Made by a program: the position numbers and the translations under genes
In this document: in pieces, positions 10,270 through 18,369 of the stretch
How positions within the stretch are numbered: position 1 is the stretch's first letter
Layout: each line of letters starts with the position of its first letter
DNA from: Verrucomicrobiota bacterium
GTDB taxonomy: Bacteria > Verrucomicrobiota > Verrucomicrobiia > Limisphaerales > UBA11320
Direction of reading: 5' to 3'
Assembly (NCBI GenBank): GCA_016199985.1
Contig: JACQFQ010000070.1
Span: forward strand, 62,001-126,000
Length of the DNA stretch: 64,000 nt
Notes under the pieces: generated by a model
The model's input: only the letters and a program-made list of their open reading frames with translations
What the model was told of the DNA's origin: nothing
Databases searched by the model: none

Positions 10270-10431
10270 TCATTCTCCCTTCTGCGCCGACTGTCCTTCG
10301 GATTCGCGTTGGGGCGGCAGGGTCTTCGCGCCCCGGCTCCGTCTTTTTGCCCACGCGCTGGACAAAAAAAGCGCGACGAAGAATACCGGCACGACCAGAA
10401 AGATCCCGACAAGAAAGAAGTTCTTCCACAT
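10270..10431 (-). CDS. Small single-pass membrane protein (53 aa), function unknown
   Basis: A short frame encoding MWKNFFLVGIFLVVPVFF and onward: one strongly hydrophobic N-terminal helix (about residues 4-24) followed by a basic stop-transfer stretch AKRRSR and a hydrophilic Gln/Glu/Ser tail. GGAG lies 9 bases upstream of the ATG, a reasonable ribosome binding site. This is the only frame in the 665-base gap between the subtilase and accD that looks like a protein. It lies upstream of the subtilase on the same strand, about 150 bases away. No family was recognised. Conservation in relatives would decide whether it is real. Confidence 0.5.
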   Translation of the reverse strand: MWKNFFLVGIFLVVPVFFVALFLSSAWAKRRSRGAKTLPPQRESEGQSAQKGE

Positions 10432-10781
10432 AGCCCAGGACTCCGTCTACTCATTCTGGCCTCGAGGCGCAACTGAAAGCTCATTCCCCTCTTCCTGCAC
10501 CCTCGGGGTTTCAAGAATCAGGTCCAGTGACACGGACCTATTCCTTGATTCCTTGCCCTGACACCGCTATGGAAGCCCTTGTTTCCTCTTCCGAACGGAA
10601 GTTTAATGTTAACGCTACGCCCAGCCGCTGAAAGCGGTTGTTCTGGCGGTCCTCTGGAGTCATCGGAAGGAAATTCATTGTTGCGTCGTTCGGCTGAACG
10701 CGGCAGGTTCGGCTTTGTTCCGACGGATGAGTAGGGTTCATAGCTCAGGTAACGGATTATCCGAACGGGAATGCTCTGGAT
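10432..10781. other. Intergenic region upstream of accD
   Basis: No gene seen. It contains an imperfect stem-loop, CAGCCGC TGAAA GCGGTTG, near 10621-10639 without a T-tract. The segment GGTTCATAGCTCAGGTAACGG near 10736 looks like a tRNA D-arm but no tRNA can be folded around it. It should contain the accD promoter, which I could not place. Confidence 0.4.
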
Positions 10782-11732
10782 ATGTCGACGACCTACATCA
10801 CGAAGAAAACTTTGGGTTTGGAAACAGTCGAGCCGGCGGTCACTCCTCCCCCTGCGGACTCCACCGCGACCACTTTTGCCAAAAAGTCCAAGATGGGGTC
10901 GGGCAAGTCCAAGAAGAAGGAGATCCCCGAGGGTCTCTGGACCAAATGCCCCAAGTGCAGCACGATGGTCTTCGACAAGGAGCTGGACGCGAACCTAAAG
11001 GTCTGCACGAAGTGCGACTACCACTTCCCGATCATCGCCCGCGAACGGATCCACAGCTTGGTGGAAACCTGCTCCTTCGAGGAAATGGACGCGGAGATGA
11101 TCTCCGTGGACGTGCTGGACTTCACCGGCGTCGCGTCGTACCGCGACAAGTTGGAGGCCTATCAGCGATCCACCCAGCTCAAGGATGCTGTGATCACGGG
11201 AATCGGGAGGATCGGCGCTTTCAAGGTGGCCCTGGGCGTCATGGATTTCAGCTTCCTGGGGGGATCCATGGGATCCGTGGTGGGCGAGAAACTCACGCGA
11301 CTGATCGAGGCGGCCACCGATCGCCAGATCCCGGTCATCATTTTCTGCACGAGCGGCGGCGCGCGGATGTATGAGGGCATGTTCAGCCTGATGCAGATGG
11401 CGAAGACCTGCGGAGCCCTGGCCTATCATGCGCAGCAGAAGCTCCCTTTCATCAGCGTCCTGACCCATCCGACGATGGCCGGCGTCTCCGCGAGCTTCGC
11501 CACGGTCGGGGATCTCATCATCGCCGAACCCGGCGCCATGGTGGGGTTCGCCGGACCGCGCGTCATCAAGGACACCACCCAGGCGGAACTCCCACCCGGG
11601 TTCCAAACCGCCGAGTTCCTCATGGAGCACGGACTCATTGACGCGATCGTTTCCAGGAATCTGATGAAAGAGCGGCTGCTCTACTTCCTCGACTTCATGA
11701 CCTCGGCGCGACGGCAAGCCGCGACGCCGTAG
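10782..11732 (+). CDS. accD: Acetyl-CoA carboxylase carboxyltransferase subunit beta
   Basis: The beta half of the carboxyltransferase that moves CO2 from biotin to acetyl-CoA to give malonyl-CoA, the first committed step of fatty acid synthesis; it works with AccA in the cytoplasm. The protein has 316 residues, normal for the family. After a low-complexity N-terminus of about 45 residues comes the four-Cys zinc ribbon (CPKCSTMVF ... CTKCDYHF, about residues 58-81). It is followed by the crotonase-like core with GGSMGSVVGEKLTR, FCTSGGARMYEG and the AEPGAMVGFAGPRVI segment. accA is not nearby. The gene appears monocistronic, 113 bases ahead of the DUF2911 gene. Confidence 0.97.
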   Translation: MSTTYITKKTLGLETVEPAVTPPPADSTATTFAKKSKMGSGKSKKKEIPEGLWTKCPKCSTMVFDKELDANLKVCTKCDYHFPIIARERIHSLVETCSFEEMDAEMISVDVLDFTGVASYRDKLEAYQRSTQLKDAVITGIGRIGAFKVALGVMDFSFLGGSMGSVVGEKLTRLIEAATDRQIPVIIFCTSGGARMYEGMFSLMQMAKTCGALAYHAQQKLPFISVLTHPTMAGVSASFATVGDLIIAEPGAMVGFAGPRVIKDTTQAELPPGFQTAEFLMEHGLIDAIVSRNLMKERLLYFLDFMTSARRQAATP

Positions 11733-11845
11733 GAGCCGTCATCGAATGCGAGTGAACCAACAACCTGGCATCCGAACGCATCGAGTCCTGGCTCCAAGAC
11801 CTTCTTCGCCCCTTTAATTCGACCCATCCAAACAACTGAAACATC

Positions 11846-12415
11846 ATGAAAAAGACCGCGCCTTACATCATTGCCGCAATCCTGGTGCTCAGCGCCATGC
11901 CGTTGCTGGCGCAGCAGCAAAAGAAAGTCGCCTCCACCGGGGGCACCAGCCCGCATGAAACCACCAGCGCCGTGATCGACGGCAGCCGGGTGACGATCAC
12001 CTACGGTCGTCCTTTCACAAAGGACCCAAAGACCGGCGAGCCACGAAAAATCTGGGGCAGTCTCGTGCCGTGGGATAAGCCGTGGCGCACCGGCGCGGAC
12101 GAAGCCACTCTGCTCATCACCCAACACCCCCTTGTGATCGGCGAGGCCACAATTCCAGCCGGGGCATATACCCTCTACACGGTGCCCTCGGAGTCGGGCG
12201 GCTCGAAGCTGGCCTTCAGCAAGAACCTTGGGGCGTGGGGCGTCCCGGTGGACGAAAAGAACGATCTCGTCCGTGTGGACATGAAGAAAGAGCCAATGGA
12301 AAAGGTGAACGACCAATTCGCGATGGCCGTGGTGAAAAGCCCGTCGGGCGGCGGCGTGATCAAATTGATGTGGGCCGACACGCAGTTCTCTGTGCCTTTC
12401 GCGGTCAAGAAATAG
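11846..12415 (+). CDS. Secreted DUF2911 family protein
   Basis: A 189-residue protein with a clear Sec signal peptide (MKKTAPYIIAAILVLSAMPLLAQQ, cleavage near residue 22). The mature part matches the DUF2911 pattern: VTITYGRPF, WGSLVPWDKPWRTGADEAT, then IPAGAYTLYTVP and a C-terminal beta-rich region. DUF2911 proteins are common in Bacteroidetes and Verrucomicrobia and have no established function. The gene lies 72 bases upstream of the PIG-L deacetylase and on the same strand, so it may be the first gene of that operon, but the gap is larger than the overlaps further down. Confidence 0.88.
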   Translation: MKKTAPYIIAAILVLSAMPLLAQQQKKVASTGGTSPHETTSAVIDGSRVTITYGRPFTKDPKTGEPRKIWGSLVPWDKPWRTGADEATLLITQHPLVIGEATIPAGAYTLYTVPSESGGSKLAFSKNLGAWGVPVDEKNDLVRVDMKKEPMEKVNDQFAMAVVKSPSGGGVIKLMWADTQFSVPFAVKK

Positions 12416-12487
12416 CGCGGTTGACGGATCATCGCGCATCGCGCGTTGGGCGCCCGAGGAATTTTCGGAGCGCGCCTTCGCGTGAAA

Positions 12488-15016
12488 ATGAAAACCACAA
12501 ACACAGCGTCGCAGTGGCGTGTTCGCCGGCTTCTGTGCCACGTGGCGGCGGGCGCATTGGGGGCGGCCAGCTTGATGACGGGCAGCGGCCGCGCGGCGGA
12601 ACCGTCCCCGGCTGCCTCGATTCTCCAAGCCCTCCGCGGCTTTCGGGAGATGGGCTCAGTCCTTCACCTCGCGGCGCATCCCGACGACGAAAACACCCAA
12701 CTCATCACCTACCTCGCGCGCGGGCGCGGCTATCGCACGGCCTATCTTTCGATCACGCGCGGGGACGGCGGTCAGAACGAAATCGGGCCGGAGTTCGACG
12801 AAAAACTCGGCGTCGCCCGAACGCAGGAGCTGATGGCCGCGCGAAAGCTCGATGGCGGCCGGCAGTTTTTCACGCGGGCGATTGATTTCGGATTCTCAAA
12901 GACGCCCGAAGAGACGCTGCGCCTTTGGGATCGCCAACAGGTGCTCTCCGATGTCGTCCGCGTCATCCGGACTTTTCGTCCCGACGTGATTGTCACCCGC
13001 TTTCCCATCCCCCCCGGCAGCGGCGGACACGGGCATCACACGGCGTCGGCGATGCTCGCCGTCGAAGCGTTCAAAGTGTGCGGCGACGCAAGCGCCTTCC
13101 CGGAACAACTCGCGGAGGGACTGAAGCCATGGCAACCAAAACGCGTGCTCTGGAACGGCGGGGGCGGCGGCGCGGCGGTCGGCGGGGCGACTGTGCGGGT
13201 GGATATCGGGGGCGCCGATCCCGTGACCGGCGAATCCTTCGCCGCCATCGCCGGGCGCAGCCGCGCGATGCACAAGACTCAGGGATTTGGCAATGCTGGC
13301 GGGGGTGGCGGAGGCGGCAGGGGTGGACCCAACGCGCAGACATTCACGCTGCTCGCTGGCGAGCCTGCCACGAATGACCTGATGGACGGCGTTGACTTGA
13401 CATGGCGCCGCGTCTCGGGCGGCGCGGCGATTGGCAAACTCGTGGAAGAAACCATCGCTGATTTCAAGACGGATGACGCCTCAGCGAGCGTCCCGGCGCT
13501 GCTCGCGATCCGCGCAAAGCTGGCCGCTCTCGCCTCTGACCCGGTTGTCGATGACAAGCGCCAACAGCTGGACGGCATTTTGAAAAAATGCCTCGGCCTT
13601 TCAGTCGAGACGATCGTCCCCGCTCCGGAAGTCACCCCTGGCGAAGCGGTAAAGCTGGCCCACACCGCGACCGTGCTGGCCAAGATCCCCATCCGATGGC
13701 TCGCTGTGCGTTACCCCGATTTCAAGCGTGAAGTCGGGATCGCGGTGCCCTTGCGCTCGAACGAACCTTCCCGGCGCCACGTCACGCAAGTGATTCCCGC
13801 CAACACCCCGCCCACGCAGCCCTATTGGTTGCGGGAAGAAGGCGCGAGCGGAATTTTTCGCGTCGATGACAAGAAGCTGATCGGTCGCCCGGAGAATCCT
13901 CCAACCTTCCCGATCGAATTCGTTTTCGACATTGGGGGACAGACGCTCGTCATCGCGGATGAGCCGGTTTCCATGGCGGACGGCGGCAAGCCGCGCAAGC
14001 TGGCGGTGATTGCCCCGGTGGCGCTGAGCTTTGGTTCGTCCGTCGCGCTGTTCAAGCCGGGCGCGGCGAAAAGCGTTGAAGTGGAGGTGACGGCGGCGCG
14101 ATCGGCCGCCCGTGGCGCTTTGCGATTGAAAGCGCCAGCCGGGTGGAAGGTCTCTCCGTCGCGTCAAACCTTCCGGCTCTCCAGGGCGGGCGACAAAGTC
14201 AAAGTTGCGTTCAAGATCACGCCCACAGGCCCAGGGTCCGGCGGCATTATCGCCGTCGCGGAGATCGGCGGAGCGCGATTCAGCAATCAGCGAGTTGAGA
14301 TTCGCTACGACCACGTTCCGGTGCAGCTCTTGCAGCCGCCGGCAAGGCTCAAGGTCGCCGCGTTCGATTTCGCGATTCGCGGAAAGGCGGTCGGGTATCT
14401 GCCCGGCGCGGGCGACGACACCGTGGCAAGCCTGCGACAATTGGGCTACGCCGTCACGACGCTCGCGGGCGCGGACCTGACTCCGGAGAAACTGCGTGGA
14501 TTCGACGCGGTCGTGATCGGCGTGCGCGCTTTCAACGAACGCGACGATATCGCGGCGAACCTGCCGGGGCTGTTCGCTTACGTCGAAAACGGCGGCAACG
14601 TCGTCGTTCAATACAATCGACCCACCGGACTGCGAACGCAGCGCCTCGGTCCGTATCCGCTCTCCATCAACGGCAACCCTCCGCAGTGGCGCGTGACGGA
14701 CGAGGCCGCGCCCGTCGCCTTTCTCGCGCCTGAGCACGCGGCGTTGACGACGCCCAACCGAATCGGCCCCGCGGACTTCGACGGCTGGGTGCAGGAGCGC
14801 GGCGCTTATTTCCCCAGCAGTTGGGACGCCGAACATTACACGCCGCTGCTCGCGATGAGCGATCCCGGCGAGCAACCGCTCCGGAGCAGCGTGCTCGTCG
14901 CGAGGCACGGCAAGGGCAATTTCGTTTACACCGGCCTGGCCTTTTTCAGGCAACTGCCAGCGGGCGTGCCCGGCGCCTACCGGCTGCTTGCCAACCTGGT
15001 TTCCCTGGGCCGATGA
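12488..15016 (+). CDS. Secreted PIG-L/LmbE-type zinc deacetylase with C-terminal glutamine-amidotransferase-like domain
   Basis: An 842-residue exported protein starting at the ATG at 12488; an upstream TTG would hide the signal segment. After the signal (about residues 14-37) comes a PIG-L domain with AAHPDDE (63-68, zinc-binding His and Asp) and GSGGHGHHTASAM (the third ligand region). PIG-L enzymes remove acyl groups from N-acylated sugars such as GlcNAc derivatives or cleave amides of thiol conjugates. Middle Gly-rich linkers and beta domains follow. The last 200 residues (DAVVIGVRAF, FAYVENGGNVVVQ, GKGNFVYTGLAFFRQ) resemble the ThuA/class-I amidotransferase-like fold. Its stop overlaps the next start (ATGA at 15013). 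The setting with bsh genes suggests an extracytoplasmic thiol- or aminosugar-related substrate; this is inference. Confidence 0.88.
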   Translation: MKTTNTASQWRVRRLLCHVAAGALGAASLMTGSGRAAEPSPAASILQALRGFREMGSVLHLAAHPDDENTQLITYLARGRGYRTAYLSITRGDGGQNEIGPEFDEKLGVARTQELMAARKLDGGRQFFTRAIDFGFSKTPEETLRLWDRQQVLSDVVRVIRTFRPDVIVTRFPIPPGSGGHGHHTASAMLAVEAFKVCGDASAFPEQLAEGLKPWQPKRVLWNGGGGGAAVGGATVRVDIGGADPVTGESFAAIAGRSRAMHKTQGFGNAGGGGGGGRGGPNAQTFTLLAGEPATNDLMDGVDLTWRRVSGGAAIGKLVEETIADFKTDDASASVPALLAIRAKLAALASDPVVDDKRQQLDGILKKCLGLSVETIVPAPEVTPGEAVKLAHTATVLAKIPIRWLAVRYPDFKREVGIAVPLRSNEPSRRHVTQVIPANTPPTQPYWLREEGASGIFRVDDKKLIGRPENPPTFPIEFVFDIGGQTLVIADEPVSMADGGKPRKLAVIAPVALSFGSSVALFKPGAAKSVEVEVTAARSAARGALRLKAPAGWKVSPSRQTFRLSRAGDKVKVAFKITPTGPGSGGIIAVAEIGGARFSNQRVEIRYDHVPVQLLQPPARLKVAAFDFAIRGKAVGYLPGAGDDTVASLRQLGYAVTTLAGADLTPEKLRGFDAVVIGVRAFNERDDIAANLPGLFAYVENGGNVVVQYNRPTGLRTQRLGPYPLSINGNPPQWRVTDEAAPVAFLAPEHAALTTPNRIGPADFDGWVQERGAYFPSSWDAEHYTPLLAMSDPGEQPLRSSVLVARHGKGNFVYTGLAFFRQLPAGVPGAYRLLANLVSLGR

Positions 15017-15159
15017 AGCCGCCGTCCGATCAATCAGGCCGCGATGAATCGCCCGGCGTGCCTGGCTTCCGCAGCTGGCGCGACGTCTATCTTTTCGTTT
15101 TCGCGTTCTTCGCGCTCTGCGTCGCGCTGTTGACGCTCTTCGCGCGCGCCTTCGCATGA
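15013..15159 (+). CDS. Small single-pass membrane protein (48 aa) coupled to the symporter
   Basis: A 48-residue frame, MKPPSDQSGRDESPG and onward, with a hydrophilic N-terminus and one C-terminal membrane helix (about residues 25-46, YLFVFAFFALCVALLTLF). It is fixed by overlaps on both sides: its ATG overlaps the PIG-L stop (15013-15016) and its TGA overlaps the symporter ATG (15156-15159). That arrangement makes a real, translationally coupled gene likely. Several SSS-family symporters are known to have small membrane partners encoded directly upstream (for example the YhdT/PanF and DUF4212 pairs). I infer a similar accessory role here, but I recognise no family. Confidence 0.65.
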   Translation: MKPPSDQSGRDESPGVPGFRSWRDVYLFVFAFFALCVALLTLFARAFA

Positions 15160-16874
15160 ATCTCCTCGACTGGCTCGTGCTCGTCGGCACGATGGTCGGC
15201 ATCGCCGCGTATGCGACGTGGCGGACGCGGCACACCGACAATCTCAACACCTACCTCAAGGGCAATCACAACACCGGCTGGCTGACCATCGGCCTGTCGG
15301 TGATGGCCACGCAAGCGAGCACGATCACCTACCTCTCGCTGCCCGGCCAGGCCTACGAGAACGGAATCGCGTTCATCCAAAACTATTTTGGGCTGCCCCT
15401 CGCCTTGATCATCGTGTCCGCGGTGTTCCTGCCGATCTATCGCAAGCTCGGCGTTTACACGGCCTATGAGTATCTCGGCCAGCGCTTCGACTCCAAGACG
15501 CGGCTGCTTGGCGCCAGCCTCTTTCTTCTGCAACGCGGGCTGCAAGCGGGCATCACCATCTACGCGCCGGCCATCATTCTGTCGACGGTGCTCGGCTGGC
15601 GCCTGGATCTGACGATCCTGTTCACGGGCCTGCTTGTGATCATTTACACGGTCACCGGCGGCAGCGCGGCGGTGAACCTCACGCAACGATGGCAGATGGC
15701 GGTGATTTTCGGGGGCATGATCACGGCGTTCGTCGTGCTGCTCTCCAAACTGCCGCATGACGCGGCGCGCATCGCCGGCGCGATGGGCAAGCTCCAAGCC
15801 GTGGACTTCACCCCTGACCTGAAGCGACGCTACACGCTCTGGAGCGGGATGCTGGGCGGGTTCTTCTTGTCGCTCTCGTATTTCGGCACCGACCAATCGC
15901 AGGTGCAGCGCTACATCGGGGGAGCCGCGCTGCGCGAAGGCCGGCTCGGACTGATGTTCAACGCGATGTTCAAGATTCCGATGCAGTTCCTGATCGTCAC
16001 GCTCGGGGCGCTGCTGTTTGTGTTCTACCAGTTTCAGCCGGACACGCCGCTGTTCTTCAATCAGACGGAATGGCGTCGTCATGTGGACGGTCCGCAGGGC
16101 GCGGCCTTCCGGGCGCTGGAGGAAAAGCACGCCTCGATCCACGCGGACAAGCAGGCGAGAATCCGCGCCTGGGCGGCGGCGCGAGAGCGCGGCGACGCCG
16201 CTGCTGAAGCCCAGGCGCGCGAAGCGATGCTGGCCACGCAAAAGGCGGCCGAGGCGATCCGGCAGGAGGCGCGCGACGCGCTGCGTTCCGTCGACCCGAA
16301 AGCGAAGACCAAGGACTCGGACTACGTGTTCATCACGTTCATCCTGACGCAGCTGCCGCACGGCGTCATCGGCCTGCTCATCGCGGCGATGTTTGCCTCG
16401 GCGCTGTCTTCCAAGGCCGGCGAGCTGAACGCTCTCGGAACCACGAGCACCATTGATCTCTGGCGCTGTTTCCGTCCGCTCGCGGCGCATGACGAGGCTC
16501 GAAATGTCCGCAACGCGAAATGGTTCACCGCGCTCTGGGGATTCTTCGCCATCGGATTTGCCCTGTTCGTGAGCTTCGCGGAGAACCTGATCGAAGCGCT
16601 CAACATCGTCGCTTCCATCTTTTATCCGGCGCTCCTGGGCGTGTTTGTGGTGGCGTTCTTTCTGAAGCGAGTCGGCGGCTCGGCGGTATTCTGGGCCGCT
16701 GTCGCGTCGCAGGCGCTCGTGCTGGCGCTGTTCTTTCTGGGCAAGGCTTATCCGGCTCGTGAAATTGGTTACCTCTGGCTCAACCCCATCGGCTGCGCCG
16801 CGTGCGTGATCTTCAGCGCGATTCTTCAAGCAGTGCTGGAGGGCAAGCGCGAGCCAGCCCTTCCAACCGCGTGA
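15156..16874 (+). CDS. Sodium:solute symporter (SSS family)
   Basis: A 572-residue permease that would use the sodium gradient to import a small organic solute. Typical SSS features are visible: an N-terminal membrane helix, GNHNTGWLTIGLSVMATQAS (the TM1-TM2 region), YEYLGQRFDSKTR after TM3, VTGGSAAVNLTQRWQM, LSYFGTDQSQVQRYI and FASALSSKAGELNALGTTS. Between membrane helices, about residues 302-388 form an unusual Ala/Arg/Glu-rich, probably helical hydrophilic loop. It overlaps its neighbours on both sides (ATGA at 15156, GTGA at 16871). The bsh context suggests that the solute belongs to the same pathway, but the substrate cannot be read from the sequence. Confidence 0.92.
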   Translation: MNLLDWLVLVGTMVGIAAYATWRTRHTDNLNTYLKGNHNTGWLTIGLSVMATQASTITYLSLPGQAYENGIAFIQNYFGLPLALIIVSAVFLPIYRKLGVYTAYEYLGQRFDSKTRLLGASLFLLQRGLQAGITIYAPAIILSTVLGWRLDLTILFTGLLVIIYTVTGGSAAVNLTQRWQMAVIFGGMITAFVVLLSKLPHDAARIAGAMGKLQAVDFTPDLKRRYTLWSGMLGGFFLSLSYFGTDQSQVQRYIGGAALREGRLGLMFNAMFKIPMQFLIVTLGALLFVFYQFQPDTPLFFNQTEWRRHVDGPQGAAFRALEEKHASIHADKQARIRAWAAARERGDAAAEAQAREAMLATQKAAEAIRQEARDALRSVDPKAKTKDSDYVFITFILTQLPHGVIGLLIAAMFASALSSKAGELNALGTTSTIDLWRCFRPLAAHDEARNVRNAKWFTALWGFFAIGFALFVSFAENLIEALNIVASIFYPALLGVFVVAFFLKRVGGSAVFWAAVASQALVLALFFLGKAYPAREIGYLWLNPIGCAACVIFSAILQAVLEGKREPALPTA

Positions 16875-17647
16875 GCGTTTCTCCCGTCATTTGTTTTGGC
16901 CAGCAGCCGTGCGGCTTCTTCCCGCGGCGCTACCTTTTCGCGAAAATCCAGACGGCCCTGCGGCTGCAATCCGATATCGGCGGCGAGATCGTCTTCTTTT
17001 ACCACGACAGCGACCACGATCCGCGCGAAACGCGGACCACGCTCCGCCATCGAAAAACCGGCGAGCCCTTCCAATTCAACTTCGCCTTCGAAAACCAGGC
17101 GCAACGCAAGTTCTCCCCGCTTTATCTCAAGCGAGTCCGCGCCGACTGGCGGGCCAAGACCGCGCTCCAGTTGCCCGCTTATGTCGACAGGCGCTGGGTC
17201 GAGGCCTTCCAGCAAGTCTCCGCCGGGACCGTCGCCGACTTCTGCCTGGATATGTACCGCCGCATGGGCCTTATCGAGGGCGTCCGCGTGGCGCGTTCCT
17301 CCGACGCGGAGTTTCGCCGGGCGGCCTGCGACGTGCCGGAATTCTTTGTGGACGCCCCCTACGAAGGCGAGATTGCGCGCGCGCGATTCATCAAAGGCGA
17401 ATTAAAGCTGCACAAAGGCGGCGATTCCTACGAAACTCTGCCGCCGATGATCTTCGCGAAGGAACACATCAGCCCCACGCGCGACACCCGGCTGCGCTGG
17501 ATGCAATCCGTGCTGCATTGCACGCACTACATCGCCGGCGCGGGCGAGCAGGCGTACCTGTCGCGCGAGGAAGCGCCGGAAATCACCTACATCAACCGCG
17601 ACCCTATCGATCGTTCCGATGAAGCGTATGCCGACATCCCCCGCTGA
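16871..17647 (+). CDS. Short BshC-like protein, putative bacillithiol synthase (cysteine-adding enzyme)
   Basis: A 258-residue protein from the GTG at 16871, which overlaps the symporter TGA as GTGA. Its landmarks match BshC, the enzyme that adds Cys to GlcN-malate in the last step of bacillithiol synthesis: FGQQPCGFFPRRYLFAK (residues 9-25, compare the GQQ-x-G motif), VFFYHDSDHDPRE (41-53, compare the D/E-D-H-D segment) and HYIAGAGEQAYL (219-230, compare YVGGPGEIAYW). BshC is normally about 530 residues; here most of the central part and the whole C-terminal coiled coil are absent while the frame is intact, so this looks like a compact form and not a truncation. Immediate neighbours bshB1 and bshA support the pathway. 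The assignment is by motif only. Confidence 0.6.
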   Translation: MSVSPVICFGQQPCGFFPRRYLFAKIQTALRLQSDIGGEIVFFYHDSDHDPRETRTTLRHRKTGEPFQFNFAFENQAQRKFSPLYLKRVRADWRAKTALQLPAYVDRRWVEAFQQVSAGTVADFCLDMYRRMGLIEGVRVARSSDAEFRRAACDVPEFFVDAPYEGEIARARFIKGELKLHKGGDSYETLPPMIFAKEHISPTRDTRLRWMQSVLHCTHYIAGAGEQAYLSREEAPEITYINRDPIDRSDEAYADIPR

Positions 17648-18356
17648 ACTGGCGCCCTTGCTGGCGTTCGGCGCTCATCCCGACGACGTCGAATTCGGCT
17701 GTGGCGGCGTCATCGCGAAGGAAACGGAGCTCGGCCGGGCCGCGCATCTTGTCGTTTGCTCACGAGGCGAAGCCGGCTCGCACGGCACGCCCAAACAGCG
17801 CGTCGCGGAGGCGCGGAGAGCCGCAAAGCGGCTCGGAGCGACAATCGAATTCATCGAACTGGATGGCGATTCCCGCCTCGAGATCCGATCTGTCCACGCC
17901 GTCAGGCTGGCCGGGATCATTCGTCGCCTGAAACCCGGCGTCGTCTTCGCTCCCAGCGTTGTTCAGAACCAGCATCCCGATCATTGGCGGCTCGGCTGCT
18001 TGCTCCGCGACGCGGCGCGACTCGCCCGCTACGGCGGGGTGAGGGAGCTGCGCAAGATGGCTTCGCACACGATTGAGCAGCTTCTTTTCTACGCCGTCAC
18101 TCCCGAAGCGGAGCCGTCGGACATCACGCCGGCGCTCATCGACGTGTCCGCGCCGGAAGTCATCGCCGCATGGACAAAAGCGATGGAAGCGCACGGGTCC
18201 CAGACCTCGGCGCGAAAGTATGTCGAGCTTCAAATCGCCCGCGCCCGCGTGAACGGCCTGCGGGCGGGAGTCGACTACGCCATCGCTGTTTTTCCAAACG
18301 ATCCGTTGGTCCTCAACTCCCTCGCGCCCATCAGTCGCGGCGCTCGCCGCTTTTGA
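17619..18356 (+). CDS. bshB1: BshB1-type GlcNAc-malate deacetylase (PIG-L family)
   Basis: Predicted zinc-dependent deacetylase converting GlcNAc-malate to GlcN-malate, the second step of bacillithiol synthesis. It has 245 residues, typical for BshB1, with LAFGAHPDDVEFGCGG (zinc His and Asp), then SRGEAGSHGTPKQRVAEA and NQHPDHWRLG (the third zinc ligand region). There is no signal peptide, so it is cytoplasmic, unlike the larger PIG-L protein upstream. The start overlaps the BshC-like gene by 29 bases; an ATG at 17628 is equally possible. The stop at 18354-18356 abuts the Shine-Dalgarno of the next gene. PIG-L enzymes are functionally diverse, so the specific name rests on bshA and the BshC-like gene nearby. 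Confidence 0.78.
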   Translation: MKRMPTSPAELAPLLAFGAHPDDVEFGCGGVIAKETELGRAAHLVVCSRGEAGSHGTPKQRVAEARRAAKRLGATIEFIELDGDSRLEIRSVHAVRLAGIIRRLKPGVVFAPSVVQNQHPDHWRLGCLLRDAARLARYGGVRELRKMASHTIEQLLFYAVTPEAEPSDITPALIDVSAPEVIAAWTKAMEAHGSQTSARKYVELQIARARVNGLRAGVDYAIAVFPNDPLVLNSLAPISRGARRF

Positions 18357-18369
18357 AAGGAGCTTTCAC

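Noticed and set aside
10735-10780. tRNA-like D-arm (CATAGCTCAGG)
   Set aside because: No anticodon arm, T-arm or acceptor pairing could be built around it.
13601-15250. Long open frame of 549 codons on the minus strand opposite the PIG-L gene
   Set aside because: It is antisense to a motif-rich gene, is extremely Arg-rich and has no recognisable domain; GC-rich DNA commonly gives such frames.
15087-16829. Long open frame of 580 codons on the minus strand opposite the symporter
   Set aside because: Antisense to a clear SSS transporter, dominated by Arg, Glu and His, with no membrane or domain pattern.
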